Shown here piece by piece: positions 16,684 through 24,663 of a stretch of 35,774 bases of DNA. Below the pieces are notes generated by a model. It worked only from the letters and a program-made list of their open reading frames with translations, made no database searches and had not been told where the DNA came from. The position numbers and the translations under genes are program-made. The DNA comes from Nitrospiraceae bacterium (lineage in GTDB: Bacteria; Nitrospirota; Thermodesulfovibrionia; UBA6902): NCBI GenBank assembly GCA_003599275.1, contig QZJG01000020.1, positions 1 to 35,774 on the forward strand, in the 5' to 3' direction. Position 1 is the first letter of the stretch; each line of letters starts with the position of its first letter.

Positions 16684-17446
16684 ACTGTTTAAGGCATCTA
16701 TAAGAGAAAACGGGCTGGTAATAAAAAACCACTACCTTTTAACCCTCCATCCCATAGAGAAGATCCCCAAACCCGAGCCGGGCAATTTCTTTATGCTCTC
16801 AATCAGCGACGGCCTCGATCCTCTGCTGAAAAGGCCTTTTAGCCTCCACAGATGGCTTGACGGAGACTTCCAGATACTTTACAGGGTCGCCGGCAAGGGA
16901 ACAGAATTACTAAGCAGGAGAAGAACCGGCGACGTATTGGATGTAGTCGGTCCACTTGGCAAAAGCTTTACTGTGAATAAACAGAACAAACCAATCCTTG
17001 TAGCCGGCGGGCTGGGAATAGCCCCGATTTTTGCCCTTGCGGAGAAACTAAAGAAGAGGCAACCCGCCCTTTTCTACGGTGCAAGGACCAAAAAGGAAGT
17101 CCTCTGCATTGATGAACTGAAAACACTTGGTGTAGATCCGATAGTCTCCACCGATGACGGCACCTTTGGCGCTAAAGACAATATAATCAATGTGCTAACA
17201 AAGTATTTGGCCCGTCACAAGTCACCTGTCTCCAATTACTGCCTTTACGCCTGCGGCCCCAAACCGATGCTCGTCGCGCTGAGTAACCTTGCGAAGAAAT
17301 TCAGACTGAAGGGATACATTGCACTTGAACAGTACATGGCCTGCGGACTCGGCACATGCCTCGGCTGTGTAATAAATACGACCCGGGGATATAAGAGGGT
17401 CTGCAAGGAAGGCCCTGTGTTTTCAACTGATGAGGTCATATGGTAG
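16676..17446 (+). CDS. pyrK: Dihydroorotate dehydrogenase electron transfer subunit
   Basis: 256 aa. PyrK passes electrons from the PyrD flavin to NAD+ through FAD and a 2Fe-2S cluster. The FAD site is LLKRPFSLHRW; the NAD-binding loop is ILVAGGLGIAPIFALAEKL; the C-terminal cluster ligands are in MACGLGTCLGCVI and KRVCKEGPVF. The start is a TTG overlapping the greA end by 8 nt; no in-frame ATG is available upstream. It overlaps pyrD by 7 nt. Confidence 0.95.
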   Translation: MGKLFKASIRENGLVIKNHYLLTLHPIEKIPKPEPGNFFMLSISDGLDPLLKRPFSLHRWLDGDFQILYRVAGKGTELLSRRRTGDVLDVVGPLGKSFTVNKQNKPILVAGGLGIAPIFALAEKLKKRQPALFYGARTKKEVLCIDELKTLGVDPIVSTDDGTFGAKDNIINVLTKYLARHKSPVSNYCLYACGPKPMLVALSNLAKKFRLKGYIALEQYMACGLGTCLGCVINTTRGYKRVCKEGPVFSTDEVIW

Positions 17447-18363
17447 CCAAAAGGACGCTAAACCTTAATACCGGCCTCGGCAGATTAAAGCTTAAAAACC
17501 CTGTCATGACTGCATCGGGCACATTCGGTTACGGCAAGGAATATTCGGAATTCATTGACTTAAACAAGCTTGGTGCAATTGTAGTGAAAGGCATCTCACT
17601 GAGGCCGATGAAGGGAAACCCGGAGCCGCGAATCTGTGAAACTCCATGCGGCATGCTCAATGCCATCGGCCTGCAGAATGTCGGGCTAAAAGGTTTTATC
17701 AAACAGCAACTCCCTTACCTGAGGAAACTCGAGACGAAGATAATAGTCAATGTCCTCGGTAACTCAATCGATGAGTATTGCGAACTCGCTGAGAAACTGG
17801 ATGGGACCGGAATAAATGCCATTGAACTGAATGTGTCATGCCCGAATGTAAAAAAGGGAGGCATCGTCTTCGGCACGGACCCGAAAAATTTCGGGGAATT
17901 GATAAAGTGCGTCAGGCGCAAGACCACCCTCCCCCTTATTTCCAAACTCTCTCCGAATGTGACCGATATAAAATTATTTGCCAGGATCGCCGAAGACTCG
18001 GGGAGCGACATTATATCTCTGATCAACACAATCACGGGAATGAGTATAGACATTAAAACCAGGAAGCCCCGCCTTGCGAATATAACCGGGGGTCTGTCCG
18101 GCCCGGCCATCAGGCCGGTTGCCGTAAGGATGGTCCGGGAATGTTATAAAACCGTCCGTATTCCGATTATAGGCATGGGCGGCATAATTTCCGCAGAGGA
18201 TGCCGTTGAATTTATCCTTGCAGGAGCAAGCGCTGTTGCCGTGGGGACCGGAAACTTTATTAATCCCGGGGCAACTATTGATATCCTGAAAGGAATTAAA
18301 TCTTACATGTCCGAAGAAGGGATCTCTTCATTAAAAGAGCTGATTGGAGCGGCGCAATGTTAG
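17440..18363 (+). CDS. pyrD: Dihydroorotate dehydrogenase catalytic subunit, class 1B
   Basis: 307 aa. The FMN-binding TIM barrel has NPVMTASGTFGYGKEYSEF, CETPCGMLNAIGLQN, ELNVSCPNVKKGG with the catalytic Cys of class 1B, GLSGPAIRPVAVRMV and GMGGIISAEDAVEFILAGA. It oxidises dihydroorotate to orotate. Its overlap with pyrK shows the NAD-linked type. The end overlaps the SAM hydrolase gene by 7 nt. Confidence 0.96.
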   Translation: MVAKRTLNLNTGLGRLKLKNPVMTASGTFGYGKEYSEFIDLNKLGAIVVKGISLRPMKGNPEPRICETPCGMLNAIGLQNVGLKGFIKQQLPYLRKLETKIIVNVLGNSIDEYCELAEKLDGTGINAIELNVSCPNVKKGGIVFGTDPKNFGELIKCVRRKTTLPLISKLSPNVTDIKLFARIAEDSGSDIISLINTITGMSIDIKTRKPRLANITGGLSGPAIRPVAVRMVRECYKTVRIPIIGMGGIISAEDAVEFILAGASAVAVGTGNFINPGATIDILKGIKSYMSEEGISSLKELIGAAQC

Positions 18364-19166
18364 CAAGGCCGATTATAACCCTGACCACGGATTACGGGCT
18401 CAAAGATTCTTTTGTCGGCCTGATGAAAGGCGTAATCCTGGGAATAAACCCTGACGCGAATATAATAGATATCTCCCATAATATCGGCAGGCACAACATC
18501 TACGAGGCCTCACAGGTAATCGCAATGAGCTATAAGTATTTCCCTTCTGCCACAATACACGTGAGCGTGGTTGATCCGGGAGTCGGAGGGGCAAGGAGAC
18601 CCATACTCGTTATTACTGAAAATCACTACTTCATAGGGCCGGACAACGGGATATTTACCCCTATTTTTGAACGGCAATCCAATTTTTTCAAGGTGCTTCA
18701 TTTAAATTCTTCGCACTATTTTCTCCCTTCCGAAGGGGCGACATTCCACGGGCGTGACATCTTCTCGCCGATTGCCGCATGGCTTTCCAGGGGAGTGGAT
18801 TCCAGCAAATTCGGGGAACCGATCACTGATTACCAGACTATCTCTTTGCCCACCCCCCTGCTGTCTGACGGCAATACAATCAGCGGCGAAGTCGTTTCCT
18901 CTGATAATTTCGGCAATACCATAACCAACATTACGGTAGACATCCTGTCAAAATTGGCGCCTGTCGAACCAAAAGATAAATTCAAAATAATTTATAAGGA
19001 CAAGGCGATAAGTTTTTTAAACTATTATGCCGAGGCCGAAGACAACGCCTTATCGGCGACCATAAACGGTTTCGGCCATCTCGAACTCTTTGTCAATAAG
19101 AAAAACGCCTTTCAGATGTTCGACATGAATATAGGCGACACCGTGACTGTAACATACGTCAATTAA
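18357..19166 (+). CDS. SAM hydroxide adenosyltransferase (DUF62 family)
   Basis: 269 aa, full length. The family converts SAM and water to adenosine and methionine and is related to SAM chlorinase and fluorinase. TLTTDYGLKDSFVGLMKGVI, VVDPGVGGARRPI, GPDNGIF and FHGRDIFSPIAAWLSRG are the family signatures; VVSSDNFGNTITNI is from the C-terminal domain. The DxxxR-H site expected in the hydroxide-adding members appears to be present (DPGVGGARR and FHGRD). It is the fourth gene of the greA-pyrK-pyrD series. The role of this activity in cells is poorly understood. Confidence 0.9.
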   Translation: MLARPIITLTTDYGLKDSFVGLMKGVILGINPDANIIDISHNIGRHNIYEASQVIAMSYKYFPSATIHVSVVDPGVGGARRPILVITENHYFIGPDNGIFTPIFERQSNFFKVLHLNSSHYFLPSEGATFHGRDIFSPIAAWLSRGVDSSKFGEPITDYQTISLPTPLLSDGNTISGEVVSSDNFGNTITNITVDILSKLAPVEPKDKFKIIYKDKAISFLNYYAEAEDNALSATINGFGHLELFVNKKNAFQMFDMNIGDTVTVTYVN

Positions 19167-19167
19167 A

Positions 19168-20205
19168 ATGAAGATACTGCTCATCGGAAATTTCGCCCCC
19201 CCATATGAAGAAGAAAGTCTTCACAACCTGACCCTGCTGCATAATTTTCAGCGCGAGGGGAACAGGTGTGTTGCCATAAACCTTTCTGAAAATCCATCGA
19301 TCGAAAAAGGGATTATGGACATTAAAGGTTATTTTGATTTCGTTATTAAACTTATGCGCTTCGGATTAAAGAGCGACGTTGTCCACTTTCTGACAAAAGC
19401 CTATACGCGTCCGGGATTAATGAAACTTGTAACCGCAATAGTGTTCGGAAGGCTCACGTTTAAAAAGGCAATCATTACGCTTCACTCCGAGCTGTTCTCC
19501 GTTTTCGGCCAGTTGAGGAGCAAAATGGGCGGACAGCAACTGCTTAATCTTTCATTTTCAAGCTCAAACAGAGTAATCTGCGGCGATAGGCACACGTATG
19601 AAGTAGCTGCAACCCACTACAAATCGAAGGAGAAATTCGCGATAGTACCGGCCGTTATACAAATCCCGGACGATTTAAAGGAAAACGAGACCAATGTATT
19701 AAAAAAACTTCAGGGTAAAAAGAAAGTCATTTTTTTCTCCAACCTCCGGTACCCTTCCCTGTTGTTTGAAATGCTTAACATTTTATTGTCAAAATATTTG
19801 ACCCCGGAAACAGAAATCGTGGTGTCTTTTTCGGAGAAATTTTCATCAAAATTCAGACACGCTGTAGAAGATGTCGGGAAGCATCTTATGGACAATCTGC
19901 TATTCATTGATCCGGCTGATACACGAATGCTCTCCATATCGTATGCGAGGGCGGACCTTGTTCTGAGAAACCTGAGCTGCGACGGCAAACCCCTGTTTGA
20001 CGACATAGCCTTATGTGCGAGAAGGTCCTCGCGATCAGGCAAATATGTCTGTTTCCCTCTGAGCCTCTCTCTGGTAAAGGAAGGCGATGTCGAGGACTTG
20101 TGCGCTTATCTGTTTAATAATATTCTGATGGAAAGAACAGCCGGGCTTCCCCCGGCAACGGAAGATTTTTACGAGAAGATTAAAGAGATTTATTTGAACG
20201 ATTAA
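19168..20205 (+). CDS. GT-B-type glycosyltransferase-like protein
   Basis: 345 aa. The start MKILLIGNFAPPYEEESLHN is typical of GT4-like glycosyltransferases. Further features are SDVVHFLTKAYTRPGLMKL, AIITLHSELFS, SSNRVICGDRHTYEVA and KKVIFFSNLRYPS, then a second Rossmann-like domain. The E-x7-E motif of classical GT4 enzymes is not obvious; DGKPLFDDIALCARRSSRSG may occupy that place. It starts 1 nt after the SAM hydrolase stop, so it is co-expressed. Acceptor and sugar cannot be predicted. Confidence 0.6.
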   Translation: MKILLIGNFAPPYEEESLHNLTLLHNFQREGNRCVAINLSENPSIEKGIMDIKGYFDFVIKLMRFGLKSDVVHFLTKAYTRPGLMKLVTAIVFGRLTFKKAIITLHSELFSVFGQLRSKMGGQQLLNLSFSSSNRVICGDRHTYEVAATHYKSKEKFAIVPAVIQIPDDLKENETNVLKKLQGKKKVIFFSNLRYPSLLFEMLNILLSKYLTPETEIVVSFSEKFSSKFRHAVEDVGKHLMDNLLFIDPADTRMLSISYARADLVLRNLSCDGKPLFDDIALCARRSSRSGKYVCFPLSLSLVKEGDVEDLCAYLFNNILMERTAGLPPATEDFYEKIKEIYLND

Positions 20206-20236
20206 GGATTGCCCTCGTATTTTTTCAGGTCTTTTA

Positions 20237-21820
20237 TCAATTTTCAAACAGTGCCGGCATGTGCTTCCTGGCCCAGGCCAGACGTTCGTCATATTTCAGA
20301 TCGCCTTTACCGAGGAAGTTGAAGACAACTCTCGATATCGCCGATCTCCAGCCGCGGCGGACAGTCCTTAATGTCCAGCTTATATCGTAGTCCAGTGCCC
20401 TGGTAGTTATAAAAAAATACACTGAAGATTCAATGGTCCTTTTTACAATCGGCACCACGATGTTCAGCAGCGTCTTATGTATCATTTTTCTTGTTGCTTC
20501 CGGCTTATTAAAAAATCTTACAACTGCCTTCGGGACATAGGGAGTAATATCCAGCAGTTTATTTAAATATGTCTTGTCTGTTTTAACAATGTATCTGTAA
20601 AGATATGCATCCGGCGCAATTAGCTCGTCCTTAATCGCTCTTTCCGCAAGGGGCGTGCCGGGGAAAAATGTCAGGTGTGCAAGCGAAGCGGTATAGGGCT
20701 TTTTCAGCCTGGACATGGCGTTGATCGTCTCTATCTTCTCATCCTCCGTTTCATACGGGTTATCCACTATCATTTCATAAAACGGGGCCGCCCTTGTCTC
20801 GGAGATCAATGCAGCGGCCTCCTCAACCGATGAAAAACGGATATTTCTGTTGTATATCTCGAAATTGACCCTGTCGCTCCCGCTTTGGATACCCATTACA
20901 ATCCAGCTCAGGCCCGCATCTCTCAGCATAAACAGTTTTTCCCTGTCCATCATTGTAGGTATGACACGCACGAGAAACGGCAGATTTATATGCTTCCTGT
21001 ATTCCGTGCAGAATGTCTTTATCCATTCACGGCTGTGAATAAAGAAACAGTCATCCTGGATGTTTATGTAGAGGACATACGGGTCCTTCTTGACCTCCTT
21101 AAGCTCTTCAATTACATTGGCGACCGATCTTGCCCTGACGTTCTTGCCGTAAACGGCCATGAAAGCGGAATTCCCGCAGTACGAACATTTAAAAGGACAA
21201 CCACGGGTCGTCACCATCATATGACATGTGCCGCCATACAGCGCATATTTACGAAACAGGCGCTGATTTTGTGCAAAATTGTAAATACTGCCTTTGTGAA
21301 GGCAATAGAAATAGTCCGGCAGATATCCCTGGAAAGGAAACACATCGAGGTTTTTTTCAGGAAATTCATGTGTCTGTTTTATTATCGATCCATCCCTGTT
21401 GGTCCAGACATTTGAAATCACGGGCGGAACATCGCGCCCCTTGAGCTTCAGGTGCTCCAGCAGAGAAACAACAGCATGCTCGCCCTCGCTTATACAAACA
21501 TAGTCTGCATATTTCAAACATTCTTCCGGTTTAAGAATTACATGTACGCCGCCCCAGATGACCGGGATGTCGAATTTCTCCTTCAAAAGCCGCGTAAGGT
21601 TTTTTGCCGGATAAAATTCGATAGACATCAATCCCACGCCGATCAAATCAGGATTGTAGCCCTGTACAAAATCCTCTATTGCCGGAGCGAGCCTGTCCTC
21701 CAGATAACCGGGAAGAAGCAGGATGCGTACATCATGACCATGCGCCCGCGCATTGGCGGCAATGTACTTCAGCCCCGTCACATATGCATTAGACTGTAAA
21801 GAGATAAGGAGCAATTTCAT
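20237..21820 (-). CDS. B12-binding-domain radical SAM protein
   Basis: 527 aa. Residues 1-130 form a cobalamin-binding-type domain (LISLQSNAYVTGLKYIAANA, DLIGVGLMSIEF, IPVIWGGVHV). The radical SAM domain follows, with the cluster motif CPFKCSYCGNS (CxxxCxxC) near residue 209, then ARSVANVIEELKEV and IQDDCFFIH. It resembles the large class that includes hopanoid and lipid-modifying enzymes with a C-terminal extension. The C-terminal ~150 residues contain hydrophobic segments (TLLNIVVPIVKRTI). It converges with the glycosyltransferase-like gene, 31 nt apart. The substrate is not evident. Confidence 0.85.
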   Translation of the reverse strand: MKLLLISLQSNAYVTGLKYIAANARAHGHDVRILLLPGYLEDRLAPAIEDFVQGYNPDLIGVGLMSIEFYPAKNLTRLLKEKFDIPVIWGGVHVILKPEECLKYADYVCISEGEHAVVSLLEHLKLKGRDVPPVISNVWTNRDGSIIKQTHEFPEKNLDVFPFQGYLPDYFYCLHKGSIYNFAQNQRLFRKYALYGGTCHMMVTTRGCPFKCSYCGNSAFMAVYGKNVRARSVANVIEELKEVKKDPYVLYINIQDDCFFIHSREWIKTFCTEYRKHINLPFLVRVIPTMMDREKLFMLRDAGLSWIVMGIQSGSDRVNFEIYNRNIRFSSVEEAAALISETRAAPFYEMIVDNPYETEDEKIETINAMSRLKKPYTASLAHLTFFPGTPLAERAIKDELIAPDAYLYRYIVKTDKTYLNKLLDITPYVPKAVVRFFNKPEATRKMIHKTLLNIVVPIVKRTIESSVYFFITTRALDYDISWTLRTVRRGWRSAISRVVFNFLGKGDLKYDERLAWARKHMPALFEN

Positions 21821-22070
21821 AAGTCAATTATATTATTACACTTGTCATAAAAGCTTCAACTGAAAAGTGCCTGTAAACTTTTAAATCATAAGCAGCCTGT
21901 AACCAAAGAGCACATAATACTAATCTATAGTGCCGGGAATCTTCAACTGCCATCCGGTCCCCTTTCTCCGGATTTACCTTGACGGCCCGAACATTTCCGT
22001 TAACTGCTGTTAATCTTTCAGAATCTGGTAATATACATTTCAGTGAAATATAGTTTAAGGAAAAAATCCG
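21821..22070. other. Intergenic region between the radical SAM gene and xseA
   Basis: 250 nt between divergent genes. I see no convincing RNA gene, repeat or promoter. It is AT-rich next to the radical SAM start and more mixed toward xseA. Confidence 0.5.
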
Positions 22071-23321
22071 GTGCCGGAAATACTGTCCCTTTTTGAACTG
22101 AATCAGCTTATAAATTCCGTTATTGATACCGCCTTCCCCCGGACCTTTCTTGTAACGGCCGAGATCGCATCATGCGACGTCAAGAACCATTGTTATCTTG
22201 CTCTGATTGACAAGGACAACGATACCGTCAGGGCGGAGATGAAAGCCGTTATATGGGCCGGCAGGTTTAATGTTATATCCACGATGTTCAGGAACGCGAC
22301 AGGCATAGAGTTCTCAAAAGGCATAAAAATACTTTTTGAGGCTTCCGTTGATTTTCACGTCAGATACGGATTGAAACTTAACATCGTCAACATAGACCCC
22401 TCATATACCATCGGGGAAATGGCTGTAAGAAGGAAAGAGATTTTAGAGAGGCTCACTAAAGAGGGGATAAAGGCCAGAAACAGGGAACTTCAATTTCCCC
22501 CTGTCCCCCAGAGGATAGGGATTATCTCTTCCGCAACTGCAGCGGGTTATGAGGATTTAATGGCGCATTTGACCGGCAACTCTTACGGCTATAAATTCAC
22601 CACTAAACTCTATGACGCGCTGATGCAGGGCGACAGGGCAGAGCCGTCGATTGTGGCTGCGCTCAACGAATGCATGCGGGACGCTTCGCACCTCGATGTT
22701 GTTGTAATAGTAAGGGGCGGAGGCGGGCAGGCCGATCTGCACTGTTTTGACAGTTACGAGATCGCCAGGGCCATAACCTCTTTGCAAATTCCTGTTATCT
22801 CCGGCATAGGGCATGAAAGAGATGTTACGGTAGTCGATGAGGTGTCCAATATACGGGCAAAGACCCCGACTGCCGTGGCCGGCCTGATTATAACGAGGAT
22901 AAAGGATTTTGAAGACAGGGTTGATTCATTGACCTATAGTCTGGTCCAGGGAGTCAGCCGGCTGACCTCGGACGAAAGAGAGAAGATATCTTTTCAGTTA
23001 AAAACGCTTGAGAGCCGTGCCGGTAAGAATCTTCTCGACAATTCTCACAGTCTGAGCTTTTTTATAAAAGGGCTGAGATATTCCCTTAAATTGATTGAGT
23101 CACAAAGACAGATGCTCCAGGCAAAAGAAAGCAATGTTAACCATCTTGATCCTGTGAACGTGCTGAAAAGAGGGTACAGCATCACATATCACAATGGAAA
23201 GGCGCTCAAATCCGCGTCTGATGCAGAGGTCGGTGACTGTTTACAAACGGTCCTGCATAAGGGAAGGTTAATCAGCACGGTGAAGAAGACACTACAAAAC
23301 AGGAGGAAGGACAATGAATGA
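22071..23321 (+). CDS. xseA: Exodeoxyribonuclease VII large subunit
   Basis: 416 aa. The N-terminal OB-fold has LFELNQLINSVIDTAFPRTFLV-type sequence and AVIWAGRF. The catalytic domain has PQRIGIISSATAAGYEDLM, DVVVIVRGGGGQADLHCFD and PVISGIGHERDVTVVDEVS with AKTPTAVA, all typical. A coiled-coil stretch and LKRGYSITYHNGKAL close the protein. It degrades single-stranded DNA together with XseB. The start is GTG at 22071 with AAGGA about 9 nt upstream. It overlaps xseB by 8 nt. Confidence 0.96.
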   Translation: MPEILSLFELNQLINSVIDTAFPRTFLVTAEIASCDVKNHCYLALIDKDNDTVRAEMKAVIWAGRFNVISTMFRNATGIEFSKGIKILFEASVDFHVRYGLKLNIVNIDPSYTIGEMAVRRKEILERLTKEGIKARNRELQFPPVPQRIGIISSATAAGYEDLMAHLTGNSYGYKFTTKLYDALMQGDRAEPSIVAALNECMRDASHLDVVVIVRGGGGQADLHCFDSYEIARAITSLQIPVISGIGHERDVTVVDEVSNIRAKTPTAVAGLIITRIKDFEDRVDSLTYSLVQGVSRLTSDEREKISFQLKTLESRAGKNLLDNSHSLSFFIKGLRYSLKLIESQRQMLQAKESNVNHLDPVNVLKRGYSITYHNGKALKSASDAEVGDCLQTVLHKGRLISTVKKTLQNRRKDNE

Positions 23322-23535
23322 CGCCTTAAGCTATAAAAAGGCCCTCGAAGAAATAGAATCAATCGTTGAAGAAATTGAAAATGAGACCGTTGACGTCGAC
23401 ATACTGGCGGAAAAGGTCAACAGGGGGGCCTTTCTCATTAAATACTGTAAAGCAAAACTGAAGGCGACGGACAACGAGGTAAAAAAGATTCTGAAAGAAT
23501 TTGAGAAGGAAGACAAAGATACTGAACCCGATTAA
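23314..23535 (+). CDS. xseB: Exodeoxyribonuclease VII small subunit
   Basis: 73 aa, typical length. SYKKALEEIESIVEEIENE and VDVDILAEKVNRGAFLIKYC are the standard XseB helical motif. It assembles along the XseA coiled coil. AGGAGGAAGGAC within the xseA end supplies the ribosome binding site, so the two are translationally coupled. Confidence 0.95.
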   Translation: MNDALSYKKALEEIESIVEEIENETVDVDILAEKVNRGAFLIKYCKAKLKATDNEVKKILKEFEKEDKDTEPD

Positions 23536-23540
23536 AAAAA

Positions 23541-23570
23541 AAACGGAAGATCCAAATGGATCTTCCGTTT
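23541..23570. terminator. Bidirectional terminator between xseB and the PEP-CTERM gene
   Basis: AAACGGAAGATCC (23541-23553), loop AAAT, GGATCTTCCGTTT (23558-23570): a perfect 13-bp stem. The A-tract on the left becomes a ten-base T-tract on the minus strand, making it strong for the convergent PEP-CTERM gene and weaker for xseB. Confidence 0.9.
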
Positions 23571-23601
23571 AAATGTAACCAGGTAAATTTTGATATGCCG
23601 A

Positions 23602-24237
23602 TTATTTCTTAAATCTTTTCCTGCCGTATAAGCCTATTCCCAGAAGACCTGTTCCGAGTAGAATAATAGTTCCCGGCTCCGGCACTGTATTTTTCGAGCC
23701 TATCCAGATGGAATTACCGGCGTCATCGATATTTCCAATATGGACTGCTGCCCAGAGTAAACCGCTTGTATCCATAAAATTGAAATCATCGGGACTTAAA
23801 TTAGTGTCGGCCAATACGATGGTGCCAGTATAGGGTTCAAAACCGAGATTACCTTTCTTGGGGAGTTGTAAATCGAATTTTCCAGTCGAATAACCATCAG
23901 CCTTTATTTTATCTTCATCAACTTTGATCTTGTCAGAACCACCTAAATCAAATGCGCTTGAGTTTGAAAACAGATCATCATTATAATTCAGGTCTACTTC
24001 CAGGACCTTGAGTTTTCCGCTGTCAATAAGATCAACAAGGTCAACTGTAATATCTACCTTGTTCCCGTTATTCGTAAGGGTAATAGTACCCCATGAGGGC
24101 GAACCGGAGCAGCCGCTGCTGGATAAAACACAGTTAAGATCAAATACAAGCGCCTGGGCCTTGTCGGCAACAGCGCCGATTACGAAAAAACTTAGCAATA
24201 TAATTCCTAATAGATTAAAAAATATTGTTTTTTTCAT
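23602..24237 (-). CDS. PEP-CTERM-anchored exported protein
   Basis: 211 aa from the ATG at 24237, chosen because AGGAGA lies 8 nt upstream; a 16-residue longer reading is possible but lacks a site. Residues 1-29 are a signal peptide (MKKTIFFNLLGIILLSFF...AQA). The C terminus VPEPGTIILLGTGLLGIGLY followed by GRKRFKK is a PEP-CTERM sorting signal: Pro-Glu-Pro, a membrane helix and a basic tail. Exosortase would cleave it and export it with exopolysaccharide. The mature part has beta-rich repeats with Asp and Ser and one Cys pair (CVLSSSGC); it has no catalytic motif. A sigma-54-type promoter is visible upstream. Confidence 0.88.
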   Translation of the reverse strand: MKKTIFFNLLGIILLSFFVIGAVADKAQALVFDLNCVLSSSGCSGSPSWGTITLTNNGNKVDITVDLVDLIDSGKLKVLEVDLNYNDDLFSNSSAFDLGGSDKIKVDEDKIKADGYSTGKFDLQLPKKGNLGFEPYTGTIVLADTNLSPDDFNFMDTSGLLWAAVHIGNIDDAGNSIWIGSKNTVPEPGTIILLGTGLLGIGLYGRKRFKK

Positions 24238-24280
24238 TTTATTCTCTCCTTTTATGGTTTTTTTATCTTTATTAACTTTA

Positions 24281-24296
24281 GGCAATAATCATGCCT
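24281..24296 (-). promoter_or_regulatory. Candidate sigma-54 (-24/-12) promoter of the PEP-CTERM gene
   Basis: On the minus strand AGGCAT (24296-24291), GATTA, TTGCC (24285-24281). The GG and GC pairs are 10 nt apart, as in the TGGCAC-N5-TTGC consensus. The start would be about 30 nt before the ATG, with the ribosome binding site inside. PEP-CTERM genes are often under sigma-54/PrsR control. Confidence 0.6.
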
Positions 24297-24544
24297 AACC
24301 TATAACACATCGATTTTACAGCATTCATTAATTACTGCCAAAAAATCAATGTAATATCTACCGACAATTATTTTAGATATTATTGTTGAACCCTCTATAA
24401 AACAAGGAGTTATCGTTTACAGGTCTCTACTACTATATGTAAGGATAACCGACGCTGTATTGGTGTGTCTTACACATCCTTTTCCCGGAACATCATAGCT
24501 TGATAATTTTTTTGACCGGGAACAAAATAAATTACCTGAAGTGC

Positions 24545-24573
24545 TTGACATATAATTTCTCAAATGTTAAAAA
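24545..24573 (+). promoter_or_regulatory. Candidate promoter of the rnf operon
   Basis: TTGACA (24545-24550), 17-bp spacer, TAAAAA (24568-24573). It is about 90 nt upstream of the rnfC ATG in a very AT-rich stretch. Confidence 0.45.
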
Positions 24574-24663
24574 TATACGTTTTGTTTTTGAGTCGGTTTT
24601 ACAAATTAAAAATCAGAGTTTTCTTTAAAAAAATTTTTCATTCTCTTTTAAAGGGGCAGCAGA

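Larger units (their letters stand above)
24238..24663. other. Long AT-rich divergent intergenic region
   Basis: 426 nt between the PEP-CTERM and rnfC starts. It holds the sigma-54 candidate and the rnf promoter candidate listed separately. The inverted repeat TTAGGCA (24278-24284) and TGCCTAA (24292-24298) overlaps the sigma-54 site. I see no RNA gene or riboswitch in the rest. Confidence 0.6.

Noticed and set aside
23602-24285. Longer start of the PEP-CTERM protein at 24285
   Set aside because: The ATG at 24237 has a clear ribosome binding site and gives a standard signal peptide; the longer start overlaps the sigma-54 promoter candidate.
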